Below are positions 8,678-17,589 of a stretch of 64,000 nt of DNA, piece after piece (the first letter of the stretch is position 1; every line of letters starts with the position of its first letter). Source of the DNA: G965240365 sp965240365 (GTDB lineage Bacteria; Pseudomonadota; Gammaproteobacteria; Eutrophobiales; Eutrophobiaceae); NCBI GenBank assembly GCA_965240365.1, contig OZ251218.1:3599641-3663640 (forward strand). The letters run 5' to 3'. Made by a program: the position numbers and the translations under genes. Below the pieces are notes generated by a model. It had not been told where the DNA came from. It worked only from the letters and a program-made list of their open reading frames with translations, and made no database searches.

Positions 8678-9805
8678 TTGCAAACGGACGAAATATGTAT
8701 GCGCAACGCCTATGCCACCTTCGCAACCGGTGATGTCTTTACCGTTGACAATCAGTTGGAAACGAATTTTGAAACTGGTTCGTTATCGCATGAGATACTT
8801 GTCGGCGCGGACTACATTTACCGAGAATACGACACCAGGGGCGCTTACGGCCGCGGTGGCGTAGCCCCGATCGATATTTTTAGTCCTGTATATGGCGCGC
8901 CGGTTGCGACGCGGCCTATTACCTACAGTCCTCTGCAAAAGGACAATCAATTCGGGCTATATGTTCAGGATCATATCAAACTCGGCGGTTTGTCACTGTT
9001 GCTGAGCGGCCGGCATGATTGGGCGAACTCCGATCAGAAAAACCGGATATCGGGGGCGAGGACCAAAAGGGAAGACACGGCGTTTACCGGACGCGCCGGG
9101 CTTGTGTACCGTTTCGCAAACGGTCTGGCGCCTTACATCAGCTATTCAGAATCCTTTAAACCCGTGGGCGGTACGAATGCCGCTGGACAGCCTTTCGACC
9201 CGGAAACGGGCGCGCAATACGAAGTCGGCCTTAAATATGAGCCGACATTCTTTGAGGGCAGTTTCACCATCGCGTTATTTGATCTTCGCCGGCAAAATGT
9301 CACGACCTCTGATCCTGCAAATCCAGGATTTAGAGTGCAGACAGGCGAGGTTAGCTCCAAGGGTATCGAATTCGAAGGGCGCGCGGAGATGAGCGAGGGA
9401 TTGAGCCTGATCGCCTCATATACGTACACGGATGTCGCAGTGACGAAAAGCAATGGCGCCGACCTTGGCAAAAGTCCCGCTAAGGTTCCTGATCATGCCG
9501 CATCACTCTGGACGCGCTACGCTCCCAGAAGTGGCGCTCTTAAAGATTGGGATTTTGGGGCCGGCGTGCGTTATGTAGGCGAAACCTTCGGAAACAATCT
9601 CAACACGCTTACTGTTCCGGATTTTACGGTCGTTGACGCAGCCATCGGATTCGATCTGGGGGCGGTCGCATCGGCGCTTGAAGGCGCAAGATTGGAGTTA
9701 AACGCGGTCAACCTGTTTGATAAAGAATATGTTAGCTGTGGGTTCAATTTTTGTCATTTTGGAGCACGGCAGAATATCAGCGTAACACTGCGCTATGATT
9801 GGTAG
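8678..9805 (+). pseudogene. TonB-dependent siderophore receptor, C-terminal half only
   Basis: A frame of 375 codons covers the second half of a FhuA/FpvA-type barrel: NQLETNFETGSLSHEILVGA, LYVQDHIKLGG, LLSGRHDW, PYISYSESFKPVGGTNA, GAQYEVGLKYEP, KGIEFEGRAE, LNAVNLFDKEYVSCG and a terminal SVTLRYDW. Receptors of this class are about 700-730 residues, so the signal peptide, plug domain and first strands (roughly 330 residues) are missing. The only start is TTG 8678, without a signal peptide. The product could not reach or gate the outer membrane, so it is best read as a 5'-deleted gene that probably once supplied a second receptor to this island. Its 3' end overlaps the truncated AbiEii frame. 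Confidence 0.85.
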
Positions 9806-9963
9806 AGACCCGGTGGGCGTGAGTCATGGTTATTTAGTCCTCCCTCAGCCGGAGCAAACAGTTCCACGATGGCGCGGCTGATGAGCAAATCCTGTTCGAC
9901 CTGCCGCTGCTCAGCCCAGGGCGCCACGTTAGCCCGGGCGATTATGTTCATGGCCGGAATCAT
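9793..9963 (-). pseudogene. AbiEii nucleotidyltransferase toxin, N-terminal fragment
   Basis: A 56-residue frame beginning MIPAMNIIARANVAPWAEQR and continuing VEQDLLISRAIVELF matches the start of AbiEii toxins (WxxxxQVEQDLxISRxLVExF). After ELF the family expects a phenylalanine-arginine-glycine-glycine-threonine core, but here the sequence changes to an unrelated tail (APAEGGLNNHDSRPPG) and stops at 9793, inside the end of the TonB fragment. The catalytic nucleotidyltransferase domain (about 230 residues) is gone. Its ATG overlaps the AbiEi stop by four bases (ATGA), the usual arrangement of this operon. The break near base 9850 is a deletion or insertion junction. Confidence 0.8.
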
Positions 9964-10787
9964 GTGTCAGGCTCGGGCGGGCGGCGCACGATGACGCGCC
10001 AGCGCTCATCCCGCGCCGTTGGCCGGGGCGTGAAATCGGGCTCGGCGGCTTGCGCCGGTTCGAGTTCGACCCACGGCAAGGTCGGACCTCGCGCAAGGGA
10101 TTTAAACAGGGCGCTTGTCCTGTTGGCATGACCCAGCCCGCCGAGTAAATAGCCGAGCCGTTGCGCGACCGAGCGTTCGAATGCGGCGGAGAGTCGCGCG
10201 AGCCGCGCGGGGTCGATCCGTTCGGCCAAATCGGAGAGCACTGTCACGATGTGATCGAGACCGCCGCTCGCGCGCGGGTAGCGCAGCAGCTCAAGTGCCG
10301 TCAATTCGGGGCAGGACACTTTCATCGTGCCCGTGTCCGTCTTGCGGGCTTCCAGTCCGCTCGCGATGGCGTCCATGTCTTTGCGGTAATAAAAAACGAT
10401 CACCGAGCGGCCGGCCCGAATTCTCGCCAGGCGCTTATCGGTGATGACTTGAAATTCCATGACGGCCTGATGCGTCGCCCCGTGTAACTCGGCTGCCTTG
10501 AGCAGTCCAACATAGTACGGGTGGCGCTCATGGCGCATGAGGCTGTCGATATACCAGGATGGCGGGGGCGCGCCCCAGGCCAGAAACTGCGGTGGCACGA
10601 TGACATAAAAGTCCCGTCTGGGACGAATAAGGCGCTTCTGACGTTGTTGCTTCTCGGCCGCATCGAGCAGCGCGCCTTTGCCGATGCCGAGCGTGTCCTG
10701 TGCTTGCGCGCTGGTAAACACCGCCTGCCCTTGTGAGAGCATGTGCGTTATGTAGGACGACAGTGACAAGCGCTGGTTTAGCATCAT
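9960..10787 (-). CDS. AbiEi-type antitoxin, transcriptional repressor
   Basis: A 275-residue protein with an N-terminal winged helix-turn-helix (residues 1-60, FTSAQAQDTLGIGKGALLDA) and the AbiEi core: FYVIVPPQFLAWGAPPPSWY, YYVGLLKAAELHGATHQ, EFQVITDK, TGTMKVSCPELTALELLRYP and a helical C-terminus. In the type IV AbiE system it represses the operon and opposes the nucleotidyltransferase AbiEii. The AbiEii gene directly downstream is truncated, so this is an antitoxin left without a working toxin. GC content and codon use look similar to neighbours. Length is normal for the family. Confidence 0.85.
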   Translation of the reverse strand: MMLNQRLSLSSYITHMLSQGQAVFTSAQAQDTLGIGKGALLDAAEKQQRQKRLIRPRRDFYVIVPPQFLAWGAPPPSWYIDSLMRHERHPYYVGLLKAAELHGATHQAVMEFQVITDKRLARIRAGRSVIVFYYRKDMDAIASGLEARKTDTGTMKVSCPELTALELLRYPRASGGLDHIVTVLSDLAERIDPARLARLSAAFERSVAQRLGYLLGGLGHANRTSALFKSLARGPTLPWVELEPAQAAEPDFTPRPTARDERWRVIVRRPPEPDT

Positions 10788-10989
10788 GTCGGATTATCCG
10801 CTTATATAGCGGATTTTTCAATATGATGCTTTATTTCCTGGTCACCTTGTTTGATATTGGCGCGCGTTATGAGGTAGAAGTCGCGGGTTAAAGGCTAACC
10901 CTGCGGCTTAATGTGGACAATGTTGCCGAATTTCGACCGGCCGGAATGACGGCGTGCTGAGTATGAAGGCTGCCGAGATGCGTCTATTT

Positions 10990-11180
10990 CGTACATCGTC
11001 ATTGCAGCGAAAGCTGGAATCCATGCCTGCCGGAGGCAGGTAGCGGGGCGGCACATGCCTCAGTGGATTGGCCGGAATGGGTGTATTCAGGATTGTCATT
11101 CCCGCCCCGGCCCTGCCTGCGGCAGGCGCCGGGCAGTCCTGATTTGTCTCATAAATATTGCCCCCGGACACTGACTTGCA
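10990..11180. repeat. Cluster of dispersed palindromic repeats
   Basis: The space between abiEi and the DUF1640 gene holds no convincing gene. It contains paired CGAAAGCTGGAATCCATGCC and CCTGCCGGAGGCAGG motifs, then a block (TAGCGGGGCGGCACATGCC, GGAATGGGTGTATTCAGGAT) that also occurs inside the MITE-like copies at 16.9 and 20.5 kb. It ends with CTGATTTGTCTCATAAATAT and CCGGACACTGACTTG, which recurs at about 22770-22815, also upstream of a DUF1640-like gene. Bases 10788-10990 show nothing I recognise. Confidence 0.7.
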
Positions 11181-11211
11181 AATAACGCCACTGATCGGTA
11201 ACCTGCCCCTC

Positions 11212-11730
11212 ATGGAAACCGCCACCTTCGACACTCACGGCTTCGTCAAACGCCTGACCAGCGCCGGCATGCCCGAACCCCAGGCCGAAATCCTGGCCGA
11301 GGAACAATCCCGCCTGATCCAGGAACGCCTGGCCACCAAACAGGACCTCAAGCGGCTGGAAGCTGCCCTGGAACAAAAACTCAAGGAACAAGGGGCCGTC
11401 CTGGAACAAAAACTCATGAAACTGGAGGCCGCCCTGGAACAAAAGCTCATGAAGCTGGAGGCCACCCTGGAACAAAAACTCAAGGCGCAAGAGGCCGCCC
11501 TGGAGCAAAAACTCATGAAACTGGAAGCGGCCTTGAGACAGGACCTCAAGGCGCAAGAGGCCACCATCAAGGCAATCGAAGCTGGCCTGAAACGCGATAT
11601 GATGAACCTGAAGCGCGACCTCAAGGAAATGGAACAAAAGCTGACCATCAAGCTCGGCGTGATAGTGAGCATCGGCGTCACCGTTCTGGCGGTGCTCTTC
11701 GCGCTCCTGACCAATTCCACTCCCTTATAA
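11212..11730 (+). CDS. DUF1640-like coiled-coil protein with C-terminal membrane anchor
   Basis: A 172-residue protein. The start METATFDTHGFVKRLTSAGM matches the opening of DUF1640 (CCDC90-like) proteins (FDTHxFVKxLxxAG, then QAE). Residues about 40-145 form an uninterrupted coiled coil built of near-repeats of LEQKLMKLEAA and LEQKLKAQEAA. One transmembrane helix follows (IVSIGVTVLAVLFALL). I chose ATG 11212; the longer frame from 11158 would translate a dispersed repeat. Function in bacteria is unknown. Relatives in this window lie at 22900, 43827 and 61904 (the last broken). Confidence 0.75.
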   Translation: METATFDTHGFVKRLTSAGMPEPQAEILAEEQSRLIQERLATKQDLKRLEAALEQKLKEQGAVLEQKLMKLEAALEQKLMKLEATLEQKLKAQEAALEQKLMKLEAALRQDLKAQEATIKAIEAGLKRDMMNLKRDLKEMEQKLTIKLGVIVSIGVTVLAVLFALLTNSTPL

Positions 11731-11934
11731 AGCCGCCCGACCCGGGGGCGCTCAACCCCTCGCAAGAATAACTTATTAGTTGTCATTCCCGCCCAAGCGG
11801 GAATATATTATTAAACCACTGGATTCCGGCTTTCGCCTGCCTGCAGCAGGCAGGCCGGAATGACGATAGGGGCGGAATTCGCTCTTTGGCAAAATGGTAT
11901 AGCCCCAAAAATAATTCTCTCAAGAAACATTAAT

Positions 11935-14235
11935 GTGAAACAGGCTTCTCGCAAACAAACGCAGGGTAAACCCCTGTCTGATCATATCGCCAGGAATATT
12001 CAGGAGACGCTGGTCTTCGCCCTGTTGATCCTCGCGGTTTATCTGTTTATCGCATTAATCACTTATCACCCGGATGATCCGTCTTGGTCGCATTCGGTCA
12101 CGGCCGCCAGCATCCATAACAGCGCCGGGGCGCTGGGCGCCTGGCTGGCGGATATTTTTCTGTATGTGTTCGGTTATCCCGGTTATTTGATCCCGCTCCT
12201 GATCCTGATCAGCAGCGGGCGTCTGTTCCTGACGCGGCGGCAGGCATTCAGCCCCTTGTCGTTCTCGGTGCGCACGCTGGGCGTTATATTTGGCCTGATC
12301 GGCGCCTGTAGCACGGCCCGGCTGCATTTTTATGCGGCCGCGGCCCTGCCGCATGAGGCGCAGGGCGCCGGCGGCATTCTGGGCGACGCCATTGGCGTCA
12401 GGCTGTTAAATACGACCGGCGATACCGGCAGCACCCTGCTGGCGCTGGCCCTGTTTATCATCGGCTTCACGCTCTATACCGGTTTGTCGTGGCTGTGGCT
12501 GGCCGATAACACGGGCCGGCTTACGCTGAGATCAATGGCCGCTTTGCGGCGGTGTTTTTCGGCCTGGCAGGATCAGGCGGAAGGCCGGCGCGCCAGGAAG
12601 GATCGTGAAAGCCGCTTGCGGCAGGAGCAGGAGGCCGAGGAAAAACGCAGCCCGCCCGCTATCTCGACCGCCGCGCCTGACATAAAACCCGGCATTCGCG
12701 CCGTCAGGGAAAAACAGGAAAATCTGTTTGAACCGCCGGCCGACAGCGTGTTGCCGCCGCTCGGCCTGCTGGATGAGCCGCCGCCGCCCAAGGGCCAGTA
12801 TTCAAAGGCCGCGCTGGCGGCGATGTCGCGTCAGGTGGAATTAAAGTTGAAGGATTTCGGCGTGATCGTTGAGGTCGTGGCGGTGCATCCGGGGCCGGTC
12901 ATCACTCGCTTTGAACTGGACCCGGCGCCGGGCGTCAAGGGCAGCCAGATCAGTAATCTGGCCAAGGACCTGGCCCGCTCGCTGGCCGTGGTCAGTGTCA
13001 GGGTGGTGGATGTGATTCCGGGCAAGTCCTGTATCGGCCTCGAAATCCCCAATGAAAACCGCGAACTGGTGACGCTCGGTGAAATACTCAATAGCGGCGA
13101 ATATGAATCCCTGAAATCGCCGATGGTGCTGGCGCTCGGCAAGGATATCAGCGGCCGGCCCATTGTCACCGACCTGGCCCGGATGCCGCACCTGCTGGTG
13201 GCGGGCACCACGGGTTCCGGCAAGTCGGTCGCCTTGAACGCGATGATCCTGAGCCTGTTGTATAAATCGACCGCGGCCGATGTGCGCTTGATCATGATCG
13301 ACCCGAAGATGCTGGAATTGTCGGTCTATGAGGGCATTCCCAATCTGCTGGCACCGGTGGTGACGGATATGAAAGAGGCCGCCAATGCGCTGCGCTGGTG
13401 TGTGGCCGAGATGGAAAGGCGCTATAAATTAATGTCTTTGCTGGGGGTCAGAAATATCAGCGGCTATAACAAGAAGATCAGCGACGCGCTCCGCGCCGGG
13501 CGGCCCGTCAGAGATCCGGCCTATGCGCCCATCAGCGAGGATGATGAACCGCGCTATCTGGAAAAACTGCCCTGTATCGTGGTGATCATTGACGAGCTGG
13601 CCGATATGATGATGACGGTCGGCAAAAAGGCCGAAGAACTGATAGCGCGTCTGGCCCAGAAGGCCAGGGCGGCCGGCGTGCATCTGATCCTGGCCACACA
13701 GCGTCCGTCGGTGGATGTGATTACCGGCTTGATCAAGGCCAATGTGCCGAGCCGTATCGCCTTTCAGGTGTCTTCCAAGGTCGATTCAAGGACCATTCTG
13801 GATCAAATGGGCGCTGAAAACCTGCTGGGTCATGGCGATATGCTGTTTTTGCCGGGCGGCAGGAGCATCCCGGAACGGGTGCATGGCGCCTTTGTCTCCG
13901 ATGATGAGGTGCATAAGGTCGTAAGGGCGCTCAAGGCGCGCGGCGCGCCGGAATACATCGACGATATATTGCGCGGCCCGGCGGAAGGCGGGGCCGAGGC
14001 CATTCAGGGCGTGGACGCGCCGACCGATGAGCTTGACCCGCTGTATGATGAAGCGGTCCGTATCGTGACCGAGACGCGCAAGGCGTCCATCTCTTACGTA
14101 CAGCGCCGCCTGAAGGTCGGCTATAACCGGGCCGCCAGGATTATTGAAGAAATGGAGAACAGCGGCCTGGTGGGGCCGCTGGAATCAAACGGCAGCCGGG
14201 AAGTCATCGCCGCGCCGCCGCCGCCGGTGGATTGA
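11935..14235 (+). CDS. ftsK: FtsK DNA translocase
   Basis: A septum-located DNA pump that moves chromosome ends to dif and activates XerCD. From the GTG at 11935 it is 766 residues: four membrane helices in about the first 180 residues (including TYHPDDPSWSHS), a short linker, an alpha/beta motor domain with Walker A GTTGSGKS near residue 424 and a Walker B-like IVVIIDELADMMM, and a C-terminal gamma winged helix (VRIVTETRKASISYVQRRLK) that reads KOPS sites. ATG 11860 is a possible start but lies in a dispersed repeat and gives an atypical N-terminus. The linker is short compared with E. coli FtsK. It is followed immediately by lolA, as in other gammaproteobacteria. Confidence 0.95.
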   Translation: MKQASRKQTQGKPLSDHIARNIQETLVFALLILAVYLFIALITYHPDDPSWSHSVTAASIHNSAGALGAWLADIFLYVFGYPGYLIPLLILISSGRLFLTRRQAFSPLSFSVRTLGVIFGLIGACSTARLHFYAAAALPHEAQGAGGILGDAIGVRLLNTTGDTGSTLLALALFIIGFTLYTGLSWLWLADNTGRLTLRSMAALRRCFSAWQDQAEGRRARKDRESRLRQEQEAEEKRSPPAISTAAPDIKPGIRAVREKQENLFEPPADSVLPPLGLLDEPPPPKGQYSKAALAAMSRQVELKLKDFGVIVEVVAVHPGPVITRFELDPAPGVKGSQISNLAKDLARSLAVVSVRVVDVIPGKSCIGLEIPNENRELVTLGEILNSGEYESLKSPMVLALGKDISGRPIVTDLARMPHLLVAGTTGSGKSVALNAMILSLLYKSTAADVRLIMIDPKMLELSVYEGIPNLLAPVVTDMKEAANALRWCVAEMERRYKLMSLLGVRNISGYNKKISDALRAGRPVRDPAYAPISEDDEPRYLEKLPCIVVIIDELADMMMTVGKKAEELIARLAQKARAAGVHLILATQRPSVDVITGLIKANVPSRIAFQVSSKVDSRTILDQMGAENLLGHGDMLFLPGGRSIPERVHGAFVSDDEVHKVVRALKARGAPEYIDDILRGPAEGGAEAIQGVDAPTDELDPLYDEAVRIVTETRKASISYVQRRLKVGYNRAARIIEEMENSGLVGPLESNGSREVIAAPPPPVD

Positions 14236-14239
14236 ATTG

Positions 14240-14887
14240 TTGCCGAATAAAATAAAAAATCTGTTAACCGCGCTGGCGCTCTGGTGTTTTGCCTGCCCTG
14301 TGACGGCGGCCGAGCCTGCGCCGGATCCGCTCGACCGCTTTTTAACGGACTTTACATCATTGCAGGCCGGTTTTGTGCAGACCCTTAGCAATGAATTCGG
14401 CGAGCGGCTTGAACAAACCGAGGGCGTGCTGTATCTGCAACAGCCCGGAAAATTTCATTGGGCCTACCAAAAACCTTATCTACAGAAGATCATCACCGAT
14501 GGCGATCTGCTCTGGATCTTTGACGAGGATCTCGAACAGTTCACGATAAGAGAACTGGGCCTTGCGATCCGGCAGACGCCGGCCGCCGTTATTTTAGGGA
14601 ACACCAATATCGCCGAACATTTTATCCGGCTTGATATGGGCAGGATCGAGGGCTTTGACTGGATAAAACTGACGCCCAGGGACGCCGAGTCCCAGTATGA
14701 AAATCTCCGTTTCGGTTTTGATCATAAGCGGCTGGCGATGTTGATCATCCGCGACAAGCTCGGCCAGATCATCCGCATTGATTTCAAGAACGTGGTCAGG
14801 AATGCGGATTTATCCGCCGATCTGTTTCAACTGCAAATTCCGCCGGGCGTGGATGTGATCGATGAGCGCGGCATTGAGACAGATTGA
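14240..14887 (+). CDS. lolA: Outer-membrane lipoprotein carrier protein LolA
   Basis: A periplasmic chaperone that accepts lipoproteins from LolCDE and hands them to LolB. It is about 215 residues, with a signal peptide ending near VTAAEPAPD, then FTSLQAGFVQTL, a beta-rich half-barrel (GVLYLQQPGKFHWAYQKPY, the LolA hallmark with the FxWxY run) and ITDGDLLWIFDEDLEQ. The gene begins four to seven bases after the ftsK stop with TTG (14237 or 14240); a start at 14144 inside ftsK would add an implausible arginine-rich peptide. Coupled translation with ftsK is likely. Confidence 0.92.
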   Translation: MPNKIKNLLTALALWCFACPVTAAEPAPDPLDRFLTDFTSLQAGFVQTLSNEFGERLEQTEGVLYLQQPGKFHWAYQKPYLQKIITDGDLLWIFDEDLEQFTIRELGLAIRQTPAAVILGNTNIAEHFIRLDMGRIEGFDWIKLTPRDAESQYENLRFGFDHKRLAMLIIRDKLGQIIRIDFKNVVRNADLSADLFQLQIPPGVDVIDERGIETD

Positions 14888-14924
14888 TCATGGCGGCGCG
14901 CTATAATCAGGCAGAGTAATAAAC

Positions 14925-15356
14925 ATGGAACCCAGAATCAATATTATCACCTTGGGTGTCGCGAACCTTGAACGCTCATACGAGTTCTATCATAAAGCCC
15001 TGGGTTTTCCCACGACCGGAAACCCGCAGGCAGGCATTATTTTCTTTCAAACCCGGGGCGTATGCCTTGCCTTGTACCCAAAAAACGCATTGGCCGAGGA
15101 CGCGAATCAACCACACCCCTCAGGGCAAAGCGGTTTCAGCGGCATAACGCTTGCCCATAACACAAAAGAGAAATCTGAAGTTGATAAAATACTGAAAATT
15201 GCCGAGCGGGCCGGCGCGACAATCGTAAAACCGGCGCAAGTTACTTTCTGGGGAGGCTATAGCGGCTATTTTACTGATCCCGATGGCCACTATTGGGAGA
15301 TCGCATATTCCGATGACTGGAAATTTAATAGTGACGGTAGCCTGGTTATCGACTGA
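14925..15356 (+). CDS. VOC-family (glyoxalase/dioxygenase superfamily) protein
   Basis: A 143-residue protein of the vicinal oxygen chelate fold with two beta-alpha-beta modules: LGVANLERSYEFYHKALGF at the N-terminus and YSGYFTDPDGHYWEIAYSDD near the C-terminus. The glutamate in HYWEIA is the usual metal ligand; the first-module ligand is less clear. Subfamily members act in detoxification or ring cleavage, or bind antibiotics, and nothing here fixes the substrate. It sits between lolA and rarA, which are normally adjacent, so it is probably an insertion into a conserved gene order. Confidence 0.8.
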   Translation: MEPRINIITLGVANLERSYEFYHKALGFPTTGNPQAGIIFFQTRGVCLALYPKNALAEDANQPHPSGQSGFSGITLAHNTKEKSEVDKILKIAERAGATIVKPAQVTFWGGYSGYFTDPDGHYWEIAYSDDWKFNSDGSLVID

Positions 15357-15401
15357 GCCCCCGCCCCGGCCGCTCGGAGTTCATAACGATAAGACGCTGA
15401 A

Positions 15402-16709
15402 ATGACCGATCAGGATTATCGCCCGCTGGCCGATCGCATGCGCCCGAACATGCTCCGCTCATACATCGGGCAAGACCATATCCTGGGCCAGGATAAACCG
15501 CTGCGGCTTGCCATTGAGTCGGGGCGCTTGCATTCGATGGTGTTCTGGGGGCCGCCCGGCACGGGCAAGACCACCCTGGCCAGGCTCATTACCCATTCCT
15601 GCGCGGCCCAGTTTTTGACTTTGTCGGCGGTTTTGAGCGGGGTCAAGGATATCCGGGCCGCTATCGCAGAGGCCAGGCAATACCGGGAGGTGTATGACCG
15701 GGACACGGTCTTGTTTGTCGATGAAGTGCATCGTTTTAATAAATCACAACAGGACGCCTTTCTGCCTTATGTTGAAGACGGCACCGTCACCTTTATCGGG
15801 GCGACCACGGAGAATCCGTCGTTTGAACTGAATAATGCCCTGCTGTCCAGGGTGCGTGTTTATGTGCTGAAGGCCCTGCGGCCGGAGCATCTCGAAGCCG
15901 TGCTTAAGCAGGCATTAAACGACAGCGAACAGGGCCTCGGGCAACGCGCGCTGAGGCTGGCGGATGATGTCTTGACCAGACTGGCCGCCGTGGCCGACGG
16001 CGACGCCAGACGGGCGCTGAATCTGCTGGAGATCGCCGCTGATCTGGCCGAAGGAAATGAAATAACGGCGGCACTCATCAATGAGGTATTGGCCGATGGT
16101 TCGCTCCGGCGATTCGATAAAGGCGGCGAAGCCTTTTACGATCAGATCTCGGCCCTGCATAAATCGGTCCGGGGCTCAAATCCCGACGCGGCCTTATACT
16201 GGTTTGCGCGCATGATTGACGGCGGCTGTGATCCTTTTTATATTGCGCGCCGCGTGGTGCGCATGGCCTCCGAGGACATCGGCAACGCCGACCCGCGCGG
16301 GCTGCGGCTGGCGCTGGACGCCTGGGAGACCCAGGAGCGGCTCGGCAAGCCGGAAGGCGAACTGGCCATTGCCCAGGCCATTGTCTATCTGGCCGCGGCC
16401 GCCAAGAGCAACGCGGTCTATACGGCTTATAAGGCGGCCTTGCAGGATGCGGCGCAATCGGGTTCAAAAGAAGTCCCCCTGCATTTGCGTAACGCCGCGA
16501 CCGGTCTGATGAAGTCCCTGGATTATGGCAAAAATTATCGCTATGCCCATAACGAGGAAGGCGCCTATGCCGCCGCCGAACATTATTTTCCCGATGATAT
16601 GGCGGCCAGGCAATATTATCATCCGGTTGATCGCGGCCTGGAAATCAAGATAGCGGAGAAACTCGCTTATCTGAGAAGCCTCGACAAGCAGGCAAAAAAA
16701 CCGGCCTGA
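15402..16709 (+). CDS. rarA: Replication-associated recombination protein RarA (MgsA), AAA+ ATPase
   Basis: A 435-residue relative of DnaX and RuvB that acts at stalled replication forks. It starts with PLADRMRPNMLRSYIGQDHI, has Walker A GPPGTGKT at about residues 50-57, Walker B VLFVDEVHRF near 103, sensor 1 GATTENPSFELN, and the C-terminal tetramerisation and SSB-binding region (DGGCDPFYIARRVVRMASED, KEVPLHLRNA, YRYAHNEEGAY, YYHPVDRGLE). Full length. The position downstream of lolA and upstream of crcB-serS matches the order in Pseudomonas-like gammaproteobacteria. Confidence 0.95.
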   Translation: MTDQDYRPLADRMRPNMLRSYIGQDHILGQDKPLRLAIESGRLHSMVFWGPPGTGKTTLARLITHSCAAQFLTLSAVLSGVKDIRAAIAEARQYREVYDRDTVLFVDEVHRFNKSQQDAFLPYVEDGTVTFIGATTENPSFELNNALLSRVRVYVLKALRPEHLEAVLKQALNDSEQGLGQRALRLADDVLTRLAAVADGDARRALNLLEIAADLAEGNEITAALINEVLADGSLRRFDKGGEAFYDQISALHKSVRGSNPDAALYWFARMIDGGCDPFYIARRVVRMASEDIGNADPRGLRLALDAWETQERLGKPEGELAIAQAIVYLAAAAKSNAVYTAYKAALQDAAQSGSKEVPLHLRNAATGLMKSLDYGKNYRYAHNEEGAYAAAEHYFPDDMAARQYYHPVDRGLEIKIAEKLAYLRSLDKQAKKPA

Positions 16710-16735
16710 TGCGGATACTGTTTTAATGCCTCTTT

Positions 16736-17136
16736 TAAAATCTGAGTGGGTAATGCAATAATTCTGGCTTAATTGATGACTAGTACAGAACGGAGACGGC
16801 CTGCGGGCAGCAGGTAGGCCAAAATGACAACAGTTTCGTCATTCCAGCGAAAGCTGGAATCCACGCCTGCCGGAGGCAGGCCTGCCTGCTGCAGGCAGGT
16901 AGCGGGGTGGCAGGTAACTCAGCGGGGTCGGTTGGAATGAGGTATTCAGATGGTCATTCCCGCTTATGCGGGAATGTATTGTATCAACCACTGGATTCCA
17001 GCTTTCGCTGGAATGACGATGGGGTGTCGTTCCGGCTTTACGTCATTCCGGCCTGCCTGCCGCAGACAGGCTCATGCCATTTTCTGCACACTCAATCCAC
17101 ATGCGGCTTAACCCACTCGGAACTCAAAAGAGCCGT
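16736..17136. mobile_element. MITE-like element, copy B (about 400 bp)
   Basis: It begins ATGCCTCTTTTAAAATCTGA and ends with AAAGAGCCGT. The interior carries CATTCC/GGAATG palindromes, the TAGCGGGG block and GCCTGCC palindromes. It is nearly the same as copy C at 20266-20580 in the opposite orientation. The two flank crcB, serS and the DUF1624 gene. No coding capacity is apparent. Confidence 0.75.
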
Positions 17137-17155
17137 TTTAATTCAGGACATTTTC

Positions 17156-17536
17156 ATGCTCAATTTTATTGCAATCGCCGCCGGCGGCGCGCTGGGTGCG
17201 CTGCTGCGCTACGGTTTTGCCGGCGGCGCCCAACACCTGCTGGGCAAGGGCTTCCCCTATGGCACGCTGTTCGTGAACGTGATCGGTTCATTCTTAATCG
17301 GTATGATCTATGCCGCCTGGATTGAAAGGGCGGCGCTGCCCGAGGAATGGCGTTCATTTTTAATCGTGGGCCTGCTCGGCGCCTTTACCACCTTTTCAAC
17401 CTTTTCATTCGAAACCGTCGGCCTGCTGGAAAACGGCGCGCTCATTAAAGCGCTTTTGAATGTTTTGTTTTCAGTCGGTCTGTGTGTCGCCATCTGCTGG
17501 ATCGGCATATTGTCAGGCCGCTTTATCGCCGCATAA
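17156..17536 (+). CDS. crcB: Fluoride exporter CrcB/Fluc
   Basis: A 126-residue membrane protein with four helices that assembles as an antiparallel dimer with two fluoride pores. Diagnostic motifs are present: GGALGALLRYGF near the N-terminus, GTLFVNVIGSFLIG in helix 2 (the pore asparagine in FVNVIGSF) and GLLGAFTTFSTFSFE in helix 3 (the phenylalanine box and central sodium-binding break). I chose ATG 17156 with AGGA upstream (TTCAGGACATTTTCATG); the longer open frame from 16907 translates the MITE-like repeat. The placement between rarA and serS is known from pseudomonads. I saw no fluoride riboswitch upstream. Confidence 0.92.
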   Translation: MLNFIAIAAGGALGALLRYGFAGGAQHLLGKGFPYGTLFVNVIGSFLIGMIYAAWIERAALPEEWRSFLIVGLLGAFTTFSTFSFETVGLLENGALIKALLNVLFSVGLCVAICWIGILSGRFIAA

Positions 17537-17562
17537 GGAAACTCTGATTGAATCAGAGTTTC
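17534..17562. repeat. Solo palindrome of the multi-hairpin repeat family
   Basis: A 13-bp perfect stem, GGAAACTCTGATT and its complement with one central G, sits just after the crcB stop. It is the first hairpin of the larger repeat found at 18928, 38266, 43662 and 46937. It could also act as a transcription attenuator before serS. Confidence 0.7.
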
Positions 17563-17589
17563 CATAATCAACCTCGGGAAATTAAAACA

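Noticed and set aside
11149..11786. Long minus-strand frames opposite the DUF1640 gene with phenylalanine-rich repeats
   Set aside because: They mirror the coiled-coil repeats of the plus-strand gene and have low complexity.
16725..17155. N-terminal extension of CrcB from 16907
   Set aside because: The extra 83 codons translate the MITE-like repeat; the ATG at 17156 has an AGGA site and the normal family start.
17050..17155. Fluoride riboswitch before crcB
   Set aside because: No conserved pseudoknot elements seen; the space is the end of the MITE-like copy.
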